From assembly GCA_902167985.1 (NCBI GenBank), contig CABHNZ010000005.1:124001-188000 (forward strand): DNA of 64,000 nucleotides, in the 5' to 3' direction. The DNA is from Shinella sp. UYSO24. Lineage in GTDB: Bacteria > Pseudomonadota > Alphaproteobacteria > Rhizobiales > Rhizobiaceae. Position numbers and translations under genes: made by a program. Shown here one piece after another: positions 32,066 to 42,076 of this stretch (positions within the stretch are counted from its first letter, which is position 1; each line of letters begins with the position of its first letter). A model generated the notes under the pieces. It searched no databases. It worked only from the letters and a program-made list of their open reading frames with translations, and was not told the origin of the DNA.

Positions 32066-33183
32066 ATGATCGACGTGCCCGCCGCCGCCGACAGGACGCA
32101 GGGTGCCGCCATTGGAGCCGCTGACGCGGCGCCTCGTGGTGGTGCTGGCGGTGTCGTCAACGAGATGGCGGGCGCCTCGAAATTCTGGCTGCCGCGGCCG
32201 GGAACGGCGGTGGGCGCGACATTTTACGTGCGCCGTTCGCAGCCGTGGCTCAGCCGCTATTTCGGTGTCGACAGGCTCGATCCGACATGGTCGCCTGATA
32301 TCGGCGCTATCGTCTCCTGGGGCGGGCGGGTGCCGGCGAAATTTGCGCGCGCTATGGCGGCGATCCGGCGGGTGCCGCATTTCTATCTGGAGGACGGGTT
32401 TCTCCGTTCGGTCGGGCTCGGCAAGGAAAACGCATTGCCGATCTCGATCCAGATCGACGATCTCGGCATGCCGGTTCGCGCGACCGGCCATCGCGGCTGG
32501 AGCGGCTGATTGCCGATGCGGCCGGCAGTGATGCCATCGCATCACTCGGCGGTGATATCCGCTCAGCACTCGTTCGTCATCGTCTCTCCAAATATAACAG
32601 CCTGCCGCATCGGGCGCCGAAGATCGATCAGACGACACGGCGGCGCATTCTTCTCGTCGATCAGGTCTATGGCGATGTCTCCGTGCCGATGGCGGGCGGG
32701 TCGCCCGAGAGTTTCAAGCGGATGCTGGCCGATGCCGTTGCAAGCGGCGCGCAATGCGTCGTCCGCACCCATCCGGATGTCATGGCCGGTTTTCGCAAGG
32801 GCTATATGACGGAAGAGGCGGCGAGGCTGCCCGGCGTCATCCTGTCCAGCGAGCCGGTGTCCGCGGCATCGCTGATCGCGGTGGTGGACGAGGTCTGGAC
32901 CATGTCCAGCCAGTTCGGGCTCGATGCGCTGTTGCGCGGGGTTCCCGTGCGCTGCTATGCGGCGCCTTTCTATGCCGGCTGGGGGCTGACGGAGGATCGG
33001 TTTGAGGTCGCGCCGTCCGGTATCACCGTGCGGAGACAGGCGCGTCCCTCCATCGATCATCTGGCGGCTACCGCCTTCAGCCTCTATCCCGTCTATCGCG
33101 ACACCAAGACCTTTGGGGAGATCGACGTGTTTGCGGCGATAGAGTGGCTGGTTGCCGAGCGGCAGGCGCTCGATCTCGACTGA
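32066..33183 (+). CDS. Capsular polysaccharide biosynthesis protein, KpsC/KpsS-like (frameshift near 32475)
   Basis: About 372 aa, single capsule-synthesis (PF05159-type) module. N-terminal frame: KFWLPRPGTAVGATFYVRRS, IVSWGGRVPAKFARAM and PHFYLEDGFLRSVGLG, characteristic of KpsC/LipA-type beta-Kdo transferases. C-terminal frame, joined after a missing base: RILLVDQVYGDVSVPMAGGS, RTHPDVMAGFRKGY and VWTMSSQFGLDALLRGVPV. KpsC of E. coli has two such modules; this protein has one. It may build a Kdo linker of a surface polysaccharide. The start is uncertain (ATG at 32066 or 32164). It lies directly behind ilvN; its stop abuts the convergent aldo/keto reductase. Confidence 0.8.
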
Positions 33184-34053
33184 TTACAGCATTTCAAGCG
33201 GCTGTTTTTTCGATGGTGGCGGGAAGGCGCGGTCGAGGGCGTCGAGATCCTCGTCGGTCAATTCGATCTCGGCCGATCCGGCATTTTCCTCGACACGGGA
33301 GATATCCGCCGATTTCGGGATGGCGATGACGCCGTCGCGCTCCAGAAGGAAGGCGAGTGCCACTTGCGCCGGGGTTGCCTGCTGCGCCTTGGCGATGCGG
33401 ATGAGATCCGGGTTGCGCAGGATGCGGCCCTGTTCGATCGGGGAATAGGCCATGACGGGTATGCCTCTCTCCTGGCACCAGGGCAGGAGATCGTATTCGA
33501 TGCCACGGCGCGACAGATTGTAGAGAACCTGATTGGCGGCGCAGTTATGGCCGTCCTGCACGGAGAACAGGTCTTCCATGTCGTCGGTGTCGAAATTGGA
33601 GACGCCCCAGGCGCCGATCTTGCCTTCGTGCCTCAATGTTTCGAAGCCGGCGACGGTTTCTGCGAGCGGATGACTGCCGCGCCAGTGGAGGAGATAGAGG
33701 TCGATCCTGTCGGTCGAAAGGCGACGAAGGCTGCGCTCGCAGGCCTCGATCACGCCTTTCTTCGAGGCATTGTGCGGATAGACCTTGCTGACGACGAACA
33801 CTTCGTCGCGGCGGCCGGCAATGGCCTCGCCGGTGATTTCCTCTGCGCCGCCATCGCCATACATTTCGGCTGTGTCGATCAGTGTCAGGCCGAGATCGAG
33901 GCCGCGTTTCAAGGCCGCCACCTCCGCCTTTGCCCTGGCGGCGTTCTCGCCCATGTTCCAGGTGCCGAGGCCAAGGGCGGGGATGGCGAGACCCGATGGG
34001 AGCGTGACTGTGGGCAGGATGACGGTCGGCAGGTCGGGGGAGCGATCGGACAT
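33184..34053 (-). CDS. Aldo/keto reductase
   Basis: NADPH-dependent carbonyl reductase, 289 aa. The catalytic tetrad is visible: Asp and Tyr in [17 protein letters not shown], Lys in [14 protein letters not shown], His in DLYLLHWRG. Cofactor blocks are [16 protein letters not shown] and [14 protein letters not shown], then [16 protein letters not shown]. The ATG at 34053 is favoured; longer frames reach into low-complexity repeat DNA upstream. Its stop directly abuts the end of the convergent KpsC-like gene. Substrate unknown. Confidence 0.94.
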   Translation of the reverse strand: MSDRSPDLPTVILPTVTLPSGLAIPALGLGTWNMGENAARAKAEVAALKRGLDLGLTLIDTAEMYGDGGAEEITGEAIAGRRDEVFVVSKVYPHNASKKGVIEACERSLRRLSTDRIDLYLLHWRGSHPLAETVAGFETLRHEGKIGAWGVSNFDTDDMEDLFSVQDGHNCAANQVLYNLSRRGIEYDLLPWCQERGIPVMAYSPIEQGRILRNPDLIRIAKAQQATPAQVALAFLLERDGVIAIPKSADISRVEENAGSAEIELTDEDLDALDRAFPPPSKKQPLEML

Positions 34054-34313
34054 GGCGGAACCTCTTTGATTTGGCTTGCGATAACATAAGCCGATCGGGT
34101 GGGTGCCAAGAGGGCCACCGAGAGGCGCCCAGGGGATGCCAAGAGGGATGCCGAGAGGGCGGCAAGGGGCTGGGGGGCGAGGGGTGTCGTGCGGCATCGA
34201 GGGGGTAGGTTCAGGTCGGCCTACGCGATGCACATACTTGCCGAGGCCTGCGGCTCGGCCTAAAGCTGACACACTGTTCGGCTGCTTCGCCGGCCGTTCG
34301 ACAGGAGGTTCCG

Positions 34314-34982
34314 ATGCACGAAGATCACGACCACCATCATGACCACGGGCACCATCACCATGATGGGCACGATCATCACCACGACAACCACTATTCCGAC
34401 ATGCAGGCCCGTGTGCGGGCGCTGGAAACGGTGCTGACGGAAAAGGGGCTGATCGATCCGAAGGCGATCGATGCGATCGTCGAGACCTATCAGAACAAGG
34501 TCGGTCCGCGAAACGGCGCGCATGTGGTGGCGAAAGCTTGGAGTGATCTCGAGTTCCGTGACTGGCTGAAGCGCGATGCGACGGCGGCGATTGCCAGCCT
34601 CGGCTATACCGGCCGGCAGGGCGAGCATATGCGGGCGGTGTTCAACACCGAAGACACTCATAATCTCGTCGTCTGCACGCTCTGCTCCTGTTACCCCTGG
34701 GCGGTGCTGGGTCTTCCGCCGACATGGTACAAGGCGCCGGCCTATCGGTCGCGGGCGGTGATCGATCCGCGCGGCGTGCTTGCCGAATTCGGCCTGACGC
34801 TGTCCGAGACGAAGAAGATCCGCGTGTGGGATTCGACCGCCGAGCTGCGCTATCTGGTGATCCCCGAGCGGCCCGAAGGCACGGACGGGATGAGTGAGGA
34901 AGAGCTGTCGGCGCTGGTCAGCCGCGATGCGATGATCGGCACGGCGATTGCCGGCCATGGTTCGACCGGCGACGGCCATTGA
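34314..34982 (+). CDS. nthA: Nitrile hydratase alpha subunit, cobalt type
   Basis: Catalytic subunit that hydrates nitriles to amides. 222 aa. The metal claw is VCTLCSC (Cys121, Cys124, Cys126); Thr at the second position marks the cobalt form (iron enzymes have Ser). The first 26 residues contain about 14 His with Asp and Gly, a likely metal-binding tail. Other family blocks: [36 protein letters not shown] and [25 protein letters not shown] precedes the ATG. It heads a three-gene operon with the beta subunit and accessory protein. No amidase or cobalt transporter is adjacent. Confidence 0.95.
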   Translation: MHEDHDHHHDHGHHHHDGHDHHHDNHYSDMQARVRALETVLTEKGLIDPKAIDAIVETYQNKVGPRNGAHVVAKAWSDLEFRDWLKRDATAAIASLGYTGRQGEHMRAVFNTEDTHNLVVCTLCSCYPWAVLGLPPTWYKAPAYRSRAVIDPRGVLAEFGLTLSETKKIRVWDSTAELRYLVIPERPEGTDGMSEEELSALVSRDAMIGTAIAGHGSTGDGH

Positions 34983-34995
34983 GGGGAGCACTTCG

Positions 34996-35655
34996 ATGAA
35001 CGGACCCCATGATCTCGGCGGCCAGATGGGTTTCGGCCCCGTCGCGCCGGAAGTGAACGAGCCCTATTTCCACGGCGAATGGGAAAAGCGGGCGCTCGGC
35101 ATCACTCTTGCCTGCGGTGCCTTCGGCGCCTGGAATATCGACGAGAGCCGCCATGCGCGGGAAAACATTCCGCCTGCGGCCTATCTCTCGGTCAGCTATT
35201 ACGAGATCTGGATGAGGGCGCTTGAAGTGCTGCTCGAACGGCATGGTTTCGTCGAAGGCGCCGAGATCGATGCGGGCAAGGCAACGATTGCGCCCGCCAC
35301 GCCGAAACGGGTGCTTTCCGCCGATATGGTGGCGCCGATGCTGGCAAAGGGCGGCCCCTGCGACCGGCCGGTCGAGACGGCACCGGTTTTCGTCGTCGGC
35401 GAGATGGTACGGACGCGCAATTTCAATCCGGAAACCCATACAAGGCTGCCTCGCTATGCGCGCGCCAAGACCGGGGTGATCGAGGCGGTGCAGGGCTCCT
35501 TCGTGTTTGCCGACGACAATGCCCATGGCAAGGGCGAGAACCCCGAATGGGTCTATACGGTCGTGTTCGACGGTGGGGAAATCTGGGGCGAGGGCGCCGA
35601 TCCGACGCTGACCGTCTCCATCGATGCCTGGGAGAGCTATCTTGAGCGCGTGTGA
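34996..35655 (+). CDS. nthB: Nitrile hydratase beta subunit
   Basis: Structural partner of the alpha subunit, contributing two conserved arginines that hold the oxidised cysteines. 219 aa. The N-terminal MNGPHDLGGQMGFGPV and VNEPYFHGEWEKRALGI, and the C-terminal GEMVRTRNFNPETHTRLPRYARAKTG and ENPEWVYTVVFDGGEIWG, are diagnostic. It begins 13 bp after nthA behind GGGGAG, and its end overlaps the accessory gene. Confidence 0.95.
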   Translation: MNGPHDLGGQMGFGPVAPEVNEPYFHGEWEKRALGITLACGAFGAWNIDESRHARENIPPAAYLSVSYYEIWMRALEVLLERHGFVEGAEIDAGKATIAPATPKRVLSADMVAPMLAKGGPCDRPVETAPVFVVGEMVRTRNFNPETHTRLPRYARAKTGVIEAVQGSFVFADDNAHGKGENPEWVYTVVFDGGEIWGEGADPTLTVSIDAWESYLERV

Positions 35656-36028
35656 AATCTCGTCGCCTCTGACGGTATCGCTTCTGGCGCAATCGCCGGG
35701 GCTGAAGAAGTCACCGGATGGTGAGCCGGTCTTTCCCGAGCCCTGGGCGGCAGAAGCGTTTGCGATGACCGTGCATCTGCATGAGAAGGGGCTTTTCACC
35801 TGGGGGGAATGGGCGCTGGCGCTCTCTTCCGAATTGCGCCAGCCGGGCAAGGCCGAGGATGGCAGCGATTATTTCGACAGCTGGGTGAAGGCGCTTTCGA
35901 CGCTGCTCGGCGAGAAGGGGATCGCCGACGAAGCCGTCATCGCCGATCTGCAAGAAAGCTGGCAGCGGGCCGCGGAAGCAACGCCGCATGGTCAGCCGAT
36001 CGAGCTTGCCAACGATCCGCGGCGCTAG
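35642..36028 (+). CDS. Nitrile hydratase accessory protein (metallochaperone-like)
   Basis: About 128 aa, similar in layout to the beta-subunit N-terminus (PVFPEPWAAEAFAMTVHLHEKGLFTWGEWALAL, YFDSWVKALSTLLGEKG). Such P14K-type proteins insert cobalt into the alpha subunit by subunit swapping. The likely start is the TTG at 35642, inside the last codons of nthB, giving a 14-bp overlap; no ATG fits. The tight overlap fits co-translation with nthB. Confidence 0.88.
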   Translation: MSACEISSPLTVSLLAQSPGLKKSPDGEPVFPEPWAAEAFAMTVHLHEKGLFTWGEWALALSSELRQPGKAEDGSDYFDSWVKALSTLLGEKGIADEAVIADLQESWQRAAEATPHGQPIELANDPRR

Positions 36029-36076
36029 AGCAAATCCCGGCAAAGGTAGCGGTCGGTCCAGCGTCGGGAATTGCCG

Positions 36077-36945
36077 TCAGGCGGCGGCACCTGACAGCGT
36101 TGCAGTTTGCGCAGGCGTCGGCGCGGATGGAAGTGTTGCCGTGGTCAATGCGCGGCCCACAAGCACCAGATAGAACCAGAGAAAGCCGAGCGGCACATCG
36201 AGATAATTGCCCTGCCAGAGGCTCGATAAGGTCATGTCGAGCACGATCAGGGCGACGAGCGCCCAGAGGAGTTCGCCGGCGAGGATCGTGATCGTCGGTC
36301 CGAACCGGATTGGCCTTGTCCGCAGCGCCCTCTTGAGGCGTTCGGTATTGGCAAGGCTGACCGGCAGTCTTGCCTTGCGGGTGAACCACCAGCCGGCGAT
36401 CAGCATGACGGGCAGGATGATGGTGGCGATCGTGGCCGCAAAGGTTTCGGCGATGGCGCTGTCTGCCCAGGACGGATCGAGCGCACGCTCGTGCCATTCG
36501 CTCCAGCGCGCGAACATGGCGATGATGCCGAGGACAAGCGTTGCCGGGCCGGGGAGAACAAGCAGGAGGCGGCTTTTTGGCGTTCTGAAATCGGCAGCTG
36601 TCTCGACCTTCGTCAGTCGCAGGAGGACAAGGGCTGCAACGAGTGTCAGGCCGAGCGCGATCAGCGCGATGCCGCGGTCATACAGCGGGTATTTGTTCGT
36701 CAGCAGCGCGTCACGGTCGGCAAACCATTCTGCTGGAAGGTCTTGTAGGCGCCGGGATCGCTGGTCAGGGCTGGCGGGGTCTGTGCCTTGAGGGTGGCGA
36801 AGGCTCCTGCATCGGTAACGGCTGGCATCTCTGCCGAATGCCGGATGAGGAGGCCGCCGGCAAGGCACAGGCAGAGGGCAACGGCGAGAGTGACGGCAAT
36901 CACGGCGCGGGACGTGAGTGGCAAGGAAAATGGTTTCACGGGCAA
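36077..36945 (-). CDS. Hypothetical multi-pass membrane protein (frameshift near 36705)
   Basis: Not recognised. Two frames join to about 289 aa when one base is restored near 36705: the N-terminal part (PLTSRAVIAVTLAVALCLCL, a membrane helix) and a larger part with four further hydrophobic helices (IALIALGLTLVAALVLL; LLLVLPGPATLVLGIIAMF; ATIATIILPVMLIAGWW; ILAGELLWALVALIVL; FLWFYLVLVG). A periplasmic loop of about 60 residues follows helix 1. It has no operon partner and is convergent with the nitrile hydratase operon. Confidence 0.75.
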
Positions 36946-37160
36946 ATTCCTGAAGCGACGACTATATGCGGCAATATTAAAACAAGGCCAGTTGTGATCG
37001 CTTTTGCCGTGGGGCGCAAGAAAACATGCGTCAATTTCTCATGTTTCATGACGGCAGGGCTGGGGAGGCGCTTAAGCATTGTCCCCGGCCTTTTTGCCCG
37101 GCATTCCTCTTTCGTTCTTTTTCGGTTGCGAAACCGGCTCGAATCCTGCCAAGTCCACCC

Positions 37161-38285
37161 ATGCAATTCGCACCGCAACAGGACGAGGCCCTGAAGGCCG
37201 TTTCGCGCTGGCTGAAAGATGGCCGCAGCCAGGTTTTCCGGCTGTTCGGCTATGCGGGCACCGGCAAGACGACGCTTGCCAAGCATTTTGCCGAGCATGT
37301 CGATGGCGAGGTTCTGTTCGCGGCCTTTACCGGCAAGGCGGCGCAGGTTCTGCGCTCGCGCGGCGCACGCAATGCCAAGACGATCCATTCGCTGATCTAT
37401 CGCCCGCGCGGCGAGGAGCAGGTGGAGGATGAGGAAACCGGCAAGACGTCGATCTCGCCGATGTTTTCCATCAACCGCCAGAGCCCGCTTGCGAAAGCGG
37501 CCCTGATCGTCATCGACGAATGCTCGATGGTGGACGAACAGCTCGGCCGCGACCTGATGAGCTTTGGTACGCCCATTCTGGTTCTCGGTGATCCCGGCCA
37601 GTTGCCGCCGGTCTCCGGCGGCGGATATTTCACCGAGCAGGAACCGGATTACCTGCTGACCGAAATTCATCGCCAAGCACAGGATAATCCGATCATCCAG
37701 CTCGCCATGACTGTGCGCGAGGGCAAGGAAATCCCTTACGGTGATTACGGTCAGGCGCGGGTCATTTCCCGCAACGAGGTCAATCAGGATCTGGTGCTGG
37801 AAGCCGATCAGGTTCTCGTCGGCACCAACCGCACCCGCAAGCGCTACAATCAGCGGCTTCGCGAGCTGAAAGGTTTTTCCGCCGATTACCCGCAATCGGG
37901 CGACAAGCTGGTCTGCCTCAGGAACGATCAGGTCAAGGGCCTGCTCAATGGTTCGCTCTGGCAGGTGATGAGCTCGTCGCGCGAGACGGTGAAGCCGGGG
38001 ATCAACCTGATGATCAAGCCGGAAGACGACGACATGGATCGTGGTGCCGCCAAGATCAAGCTGTTGAAGGCTGCGTTCGAGAGCGAGGAGGAAATCCCGT
38101 GGTCGACGCGCAAGCGCTATGACGAGTTCGATTACGGCTATGCGCTGACCGTTCACAAGGCGCAGGGCTCGCAGTGGCAGAATGTCGTGCTTTTCGACGA
38201 GAGCTTTGCGTTTCGCGATACCCGCGAGCGCTGGCTCTATACGGCGATCACCCGCGCTGCCGAAAGGCTGACCATCGTCCGCTAA
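37161..38285 (+). CDS. RecD-like ATP-dependent DNA helicase (exonuclease V alpha-type)
   Basis: Superfamily 1B helicase, 374 aa. Motif I FRLFGYAGTGKTTLAKHFA; Ia AFTGKAAQVLRSRGA; II LIVIDECSMVDEQLG; III LVLGDPGQLPPVSGGGYF; then TEIHRQAQDNPII; V/VI YALTVHKAQGSQWQNVVLF and RWLYTAITRAAERL. It is much shorter than RecD2 and lacks the N-terminal extension, as in the common alphaproteobacterial form. The ATG at 37161 is chosen because upstream in-frame sequence is not helicase-like. No recB/recC is near. Confidence 0.92.
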   Translation: MQFAPQQDEALKAVSRWLKDGRSQVFRLFGYAGTGKTTLAKHFAEHVDGEVLFAAFTGKAAQVLRSRGARNAKTIHSLIYRPRGEEQVEDEETGKTSISPMFSINRQSPLAKAALIVIDECSMVDEQLGRDLMSFGTPILVLGDPGQLPPVSGGGYFTEQEPDYLLTEIHRQAQDNPIIQLAMTVREGKEIPYGDYGQARVISRNEVNQDLVLEADQVLVGTNRTRKRYNQRLRELKGFSADYPQSGDKLVCLRNDQVKGLLNGSLWQVMSSSRETVKPGINLMIKPEDDDMDRGAAKIKLLKAAFESEEEIPWSTRKRYDEFDYGYALTVHKAQGSQWQNVVLFDESFAFRDTRERWLYTAITRAAERLTIVR

Positions 38286-38400
38286 GTTGGATCGTGCCCG
38301 GCGGGTCGGTCCGATCGCAGCGGCCCGTGTGGGAGGCGCGCCGGATCATGCTTGGTGGTCATGGTCCTATGATCTGCCGGTCGTATGTCGTCCGGGTCTT

Positions 38401-39370
38401 TCAGTTGTGCAGGATGCCGAGGATGATTGCCTTGGCGACGGCCTGAAAGCGGTTTGACGCCTGCAGTTTTTCCAGAATGCCCGCCTCGATCACCTCGAAC
38501 TCCGTCTGGTCGATATGCAGTGCGCGTGCGGTGCGCGAGACGGAATTGCCCTCGGCGATGAGGATCAGGTATTGCCGCTCCCGTTCGGAGAGAAGTGGCG
38601 GGGTTGGCTGCGTGCCTGTGGCCTGTCCGGTTTGTGCCCCTGCTCGTTGTCCGGTTTGTGGTCCCGCCGGTGGTGCCGCTTGTATCCCCGCGGGCGGTGT
38701 CATTCGTGGCCCTGCCGGCGGCGGCGCTTGCCCATCGGCTCCCGCAGGCGGGACGCCGGACATATGGGCCCCGGAGGCATTTACCCCCGGAACAGATGCT
38801 CCTGCTTCCGGCGCGCCGGATAGGGCGGCCGAAGGGGGCCCGCGCCGATGGCGGGGCCCCTTCCGCTGCGTCCACGACCGGCTCCTTGCGCATCAGGCCC
38901 TGAAGCCTGTGCATTTGCCGGGTCAGATCGGACATGTCGGCGGTCATTTCCCGCCGTCGCCTTTCGAGGGCTGCCTGGAAGATCGCGTCGGCATCGGCCT
39001 CCGTCGCGGTCTTCTCAAGGTCCGCCAGCAGCTCCTCGATCGTGGCGATTGTCATGCCCGTCTCCCGGCAGGCGCTGATCAACGCCATGAGCCGGATGTG
39101 GTCGGGACGGTAGATACGCATGGTTCCGGCGCGATCCGCGACGATCAGACCCTTTTCCTCGTAGAAATGCAGGGTGCGATGCGTCACGCCGAAGAGATCC
39201 GCCATTTCCGCAATGGTGATCGGATCGTCCGGTAGCCGGAAGGGCAGCGTCAGTCTGGGAAGGATAATCGAGGGCAGATTGCGTGACGGGTTTCCGGCGC
39301 GAGCCAATCGTGCCGGGGAGGAGACTGCCCCGATTTCTGTCGGTTCGGCATTTTCGCCGTCATGAGGCAT
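38401..39370 (-). CDS. MerR-type regulator with C-terminal LuxR/GerE-like helix-turn-helix (frameshift near 38840)
   Basis: The N-terminal half has a MerR DNA-binding domain (ITIAEMADLFGVTHRTLHFYEEKGLI, then GTMRIYRPDHIRLMALI) and a coiled coil. A Pro/Ala/Gln-rich linker of about 80 residues follows. After a shift of frame near 38840 the C-terminus reads LSERERQYLILIAEGNSV, RTARALHIDQTEFEVIEAGI and LEKLQASNRFQAVAKAI, the pattern of a GerE/LuxR helix-turn-helix. The span needs a net change of +1 or -2 bases, unlike most other breaks here. The combination of two DNA-binding domains is uncommon. No effector domain is visible and the gene is solitary. Confidence 0.78.
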
Positions 39371-39686
39371 GCGATGCGTTTTCAATGTTCAACCATCGGT
39401 GGTATTTACATACCCCGCCTCGAAGGTTATTCATCGGTAAAGAGAACGCGGACCCGATAAGATTCCCGTGGCAGGATGGGCCTGTGGTCCCTGATTTTTG
39501 CCGCATCGGGGATATATGGCTCATCCTATCCTTTAAAGATTACGTAAATTTAACGAAATTGGTAGCCCCGGCCTTGGGCAAATTCTAGCGGGTGAAAACT
39601 CTTTATAGGTGTATTGACGCGAAGCCTGTGGCCTTTGCCGTTTCAATCGCATAAAAGCGGGCAATATCATCGATTTGGGTGCCGCG
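39371..39686. other. AT-rich intergenic region between divergent regulator and pdxJ
   Basis: About 315 bp without a gene. It contains an AT-rich patch with TTACGTAA (near 39540) that could hold promoter or binding sites. No hairpin terminator or small ORF stands out. Confidence 0.5.
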
Positions 39687-40439
39687 ATGCCGACCACGCT
39701 TTCCGTCAATCTCAATGCCGTCGCCATGCTGCGCAATCGCCGCGACCTGCCGTGGCCAAGCGTCGAGGCGCTCGGCCGGATCGCGCTTCAGGCGGGTGCT
39801 TCGGGCCTCACCGTGCATCCCCGTCCGGACCAGCGGCATATCCGCTTCAGCGACCTTCCGATTCTGCGCGCGCTGATCGACGACGAATTTCCGGAAGCCG
39901 AATTCAATATCGAGGGCTATCCGAGCGAGGATTTTCTGGCGCTCTGCGAAAAGATCCAGCCCGAGCAGGTGACGCTGGTGCCGGATGATCCGGCACAGGC
40001 GACCTCCGACCACGGTTTCGATTTCCGCGCCACCGGCGACATGCTGAAGCCGATCGTCGCCCGTCTGAAAAAGGGCGGCATGCGGGTCTCGCTGTTTGCC
40101 GATGGCGATGGCGACGTGGAAGCGGTGAAGCTTGCGAAGGAAACCGGTGCCGACCGGATCGAGCTCTATACCGGCCCCTACGGCGGCTGTTTCGATCATC
40201 CGGAAAAGGCAGAGGAGATCGTCGAACTTCTCGGGCGCACGGCGGACGCGGCCTTTGCGGAAGGGATGGGCGTCAATGCCGGACATGATCTTACCGTTGC
40301 CAATCTGCCGATGCTGGTGAAGCGCATTCCGAGGCTTGCGGAAGTCTCGATCGGTCATGGCCTGACGGCCGACGCACTCGAATATGGCATGGCCGAAACG
40401 GTCCGCCGCTTCAGGAGAGCCTGTGGTCAGTCACTGTGA
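39687..40439 (+). CDS. pdxJ: Pyridoxine 5'-phosphate synthase PdxJ
   Basis: Last step of de novo vitamin B6 synthesis: condenses 1-deoxyxylulose 5-phosphate with 3-amino-2-oxopropyl phosphate. 250 aa TIM barrel. Conserved blocks are [82 protein letters not shown] and [15 protein letters not shown]. Followed by ndh 79 bp downstream on the same strand. Confidence 0.96.
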   Translation: MPTTLSVNLNAVAMLRNRRDLPWPSVEALGRIALQAGASGLTVHPRPDQRHIRFSDLPILRALIDDEFPEAEFNIEGYPSEDFLALCEKIQPEQVTLVPDDPAQATSDHGFDFRATGDMLKPIVARLKKGGMRVSLFADGDGDVEAVKLAKETGADRIELYTGPYGGCFDHPEKAEEIVELLGRTADAAFAEGMGVNAGHDLTVANLPMLVKRIPRLAEVSIGHGLTADALEYGMAETVRRFRRACGQSL

Positions 40440-40518
40440 CGCAGTTTCAAAGCTGACGTTTGTCATTACATCCCGATGTCGAGGCGCCCACCGGCGCCGC
40501 AAAACGCGCATCCCGGGA

Positions 40519-41805
40519 ATGACTATCGTGTCGGAAAATATTCAGGAACATAGGGTCGTGGTGGTCGGTGGCGGTTTCGCCGGCCTGCAATTCGTCCATT
40601 CGATCAAGGGAGCACCGGTCAAGATCACGCTGATCGACCGGCGCAACCACCATCTTTTTCAGCCGCTGCTTTATCAGGTCGCGACGACGGTGCTTGCCAC
40701 CTCGGATATCGCATGGCCTATCCGCCATCTCTACCGCGACCGCAAGGACGTGACGACGCTGCTCGACGAAGTCGTCGCCGTCGACCGTGCGGCAAAGACC
40801 GTGACGCTCAAATCCGGCGCGACGGTTCCCTATGACACGCTGATCCTCGCCACCGGCGCGCGGCATGCCTATTTCGGCCGCGATGAGTGGGAGGATGTGG
40901 CACCGGGCCTGAAGACGCTCGAAGATGCGACGACCATCCGCCGCCGCGTGCTTCTCGCCTTCGAGCGTGCCGAACTCACCGACAACGCGGCCGAGCGCGA
41001 TCAGCAGCTGACCTTCGTCATCATCGGCGCAGGCCCGACGGGCGTGGAAATGGCCGGCATGATTGCCGAGCTTGCCAAGAACACGCTGCCGCCGGAATTC
41101 CGCAAGGTCGATACGAGACGCACCCGCGTGCTGCTCGTCGAGGCGGGGCCGCGGGTTCTTCCTGCTTTTACAGAGGATCTTTCCGCCTATGCCAAGGGCG
41201 CGCTCGAAAAGCTCGGCGTCGAGGTGCAGACCGGCAAGCCGGTGACGGCGATCACCGAAGAGGGCGTGACGATCGGCGACCAGTTCGTGCCGTCGCGCAC
41301 GGTCGTCTGGGCGGCCGGCGTACAGGCGTCGCCGGCGGCGAAATGGCTCGGCATCGGTTCCGACCGCGCGGGCCGCGCCGTCGTCGGGCCCGATCTGTCG
41401 ATCGAGGGCGATGCCAATATCTTCGTCGTCGGCGATACGGCGCTCGTGATGCAGGGTGATGGAAAGCCGGTGCCGGGGATTGCGCCGGCTGCCAAGCAGC
41501 AGGGCGATTATGTGGCCAAGCTCGTGAAGGCACGGCTTGCCGGTTCCGCCGTGCCGGGGCCGTTCCGCTACAAGCATCAGGGCAGCCTTGCGACGATCGG
41601 CAAGCGGGCGGCGGTGATCGATTTCGGCAAGTTCAAGCTGAAAGGCTGGCTTGCCTGGTGGATCTGGGGGCTTGCTCATATCTACTTCCTGATCGGCACC
41701 CGCTCGCGCTTCGCCGTCGCCTGGAGCTGGCTCTGGATCCATATTTCGGGCCAGCACAGCGCAAGGCTGATCACCCAGCGCGAGACGCTGAAGGAAGACA
41801 AGTAA
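40519..41805 (+). CDS. ndh: Type II NADH dehydrogenase (NAD(P)/FAD-dependent oxidoreductase)
   Basis: Single-subunit, non-proton-pumping NADH:quinone oxidoreductase at the inner membrane face. 428 aa. FAD dinucleotide motif VVVVGGGFAGLQFVHSIKG; NAD motif FVIIGAGPTGVEMAGMIAE; quinone-site region KQQGDYVAKLVKARL; second FAD contact FVVGDTALV. The C-terminal amphipathic and hydrophobic helices (LKGWLAWWIWGLAHIYFLIG) serve membrane attachment. The ATG at 40519 gives the right N-terminus; the frame is open further upstream. A hairpin follows the stop. Confidence 0.93.
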   Translation: MTIVSENIQEHRVVVVGGGFAGLQFVHSIKGAPVKITLIDRRNHHLFQPLLYQVATTVLATSDIAWPIRHLYRDRKDVTTLLDEVVAVDRAAKTVTLKSGATVPYDTLILATGARHAYFGRDEWEDVAPGLKTLEDATTIRRRVLLAFERAELTDNAAERDQQLTFVIIGAGPTGVEMAGMIAELAKNTLPPEFRKVDTRRTRVLLVEAGPRVLPAFTEDLSAYAKGALEKLGVEVQTGKPVTAITEEGVTIGDQFVPSRTVVWAAGVQASPAAKWLGIGSDRAGRAVVGPDLSIEGDANIFVVGDTALVMQGDGKPVPGIAPAAKQQGDYVAKLVKARLAGSAVPGPFRYKHQGSLATIGKRAAVIDFGKFKLKGWLAWWIWGLAHIYFLIGTRSRFAVAWSWLWIHISGQHSARLITQRETLKEDK

Positions 41806-41820
41806 GAGGCTGGACGGCAG

Positions 41821-41841
41821 GCTCCGGTCTCTGGCCGGAGC
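41821..41841 (+). terminator. Hairpin downstream of ndh
   Basis: Perfect GCTCCGG/CCGGAGC arms with a 7-nt loop, followed by GGCTTTTCT. A modest rho-independent terminator for ndh. Confidence 0.6.
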
Positions 41842-41879
41842 GGCTTTTCTGCCCGGGATGCGTTCCGCGCGTCGGCACC

Positions 41880-41917
41880 GTGGTCAGATCCTCGCCACAA
41901 GGGCGAGGATGACGGCG
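41880..41917. repeat. Rhizobial intergenic palindromic element, half copy
   Basis: GATCCTCGCC and GGCGAGGATGACGG flank a short loop. It matches one arm of the fuller elements at 48607-48690 and 52076-52161. It lies between convergent genes. Confidence 0.7.
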
Positions 41918-42033
41918 TTCCGTGTGTGCGGTCGATGCCAGGCCGAAAGCAAGCCGAATCCGCGCCGGCACCACGGTTCTTGCCAAATCCTCGCCGCGAA
42001 GGCCTCAGTTGCAGCTATCTCATCACGCAAAAA

Positions 42034-42057
42034 GCCCGGCATTGCTGCCGGGCTTTT
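42034..42057. terminator. Bidirectional terminator between ndh and the QorB-like gene
   Basis: GCCCGGCA/TGCCGGGC with a TTGC loop, flanked by an A-run before and TTTT after, so it can stop transcription from both sides. Confidence 0.88.
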
Positions 42058-42076
42058 CGTATCGGGTCTCGGCATA

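Noticed and set aside
31484..32509. Apparent fusion of IlvN with a capsule-synthesis protein (341 aa)
   Set aside because: Restoring one base near 32038 gives the standard 190-aa IlvN with its normal end and a stop; the fusion is an artefact of the frame error.
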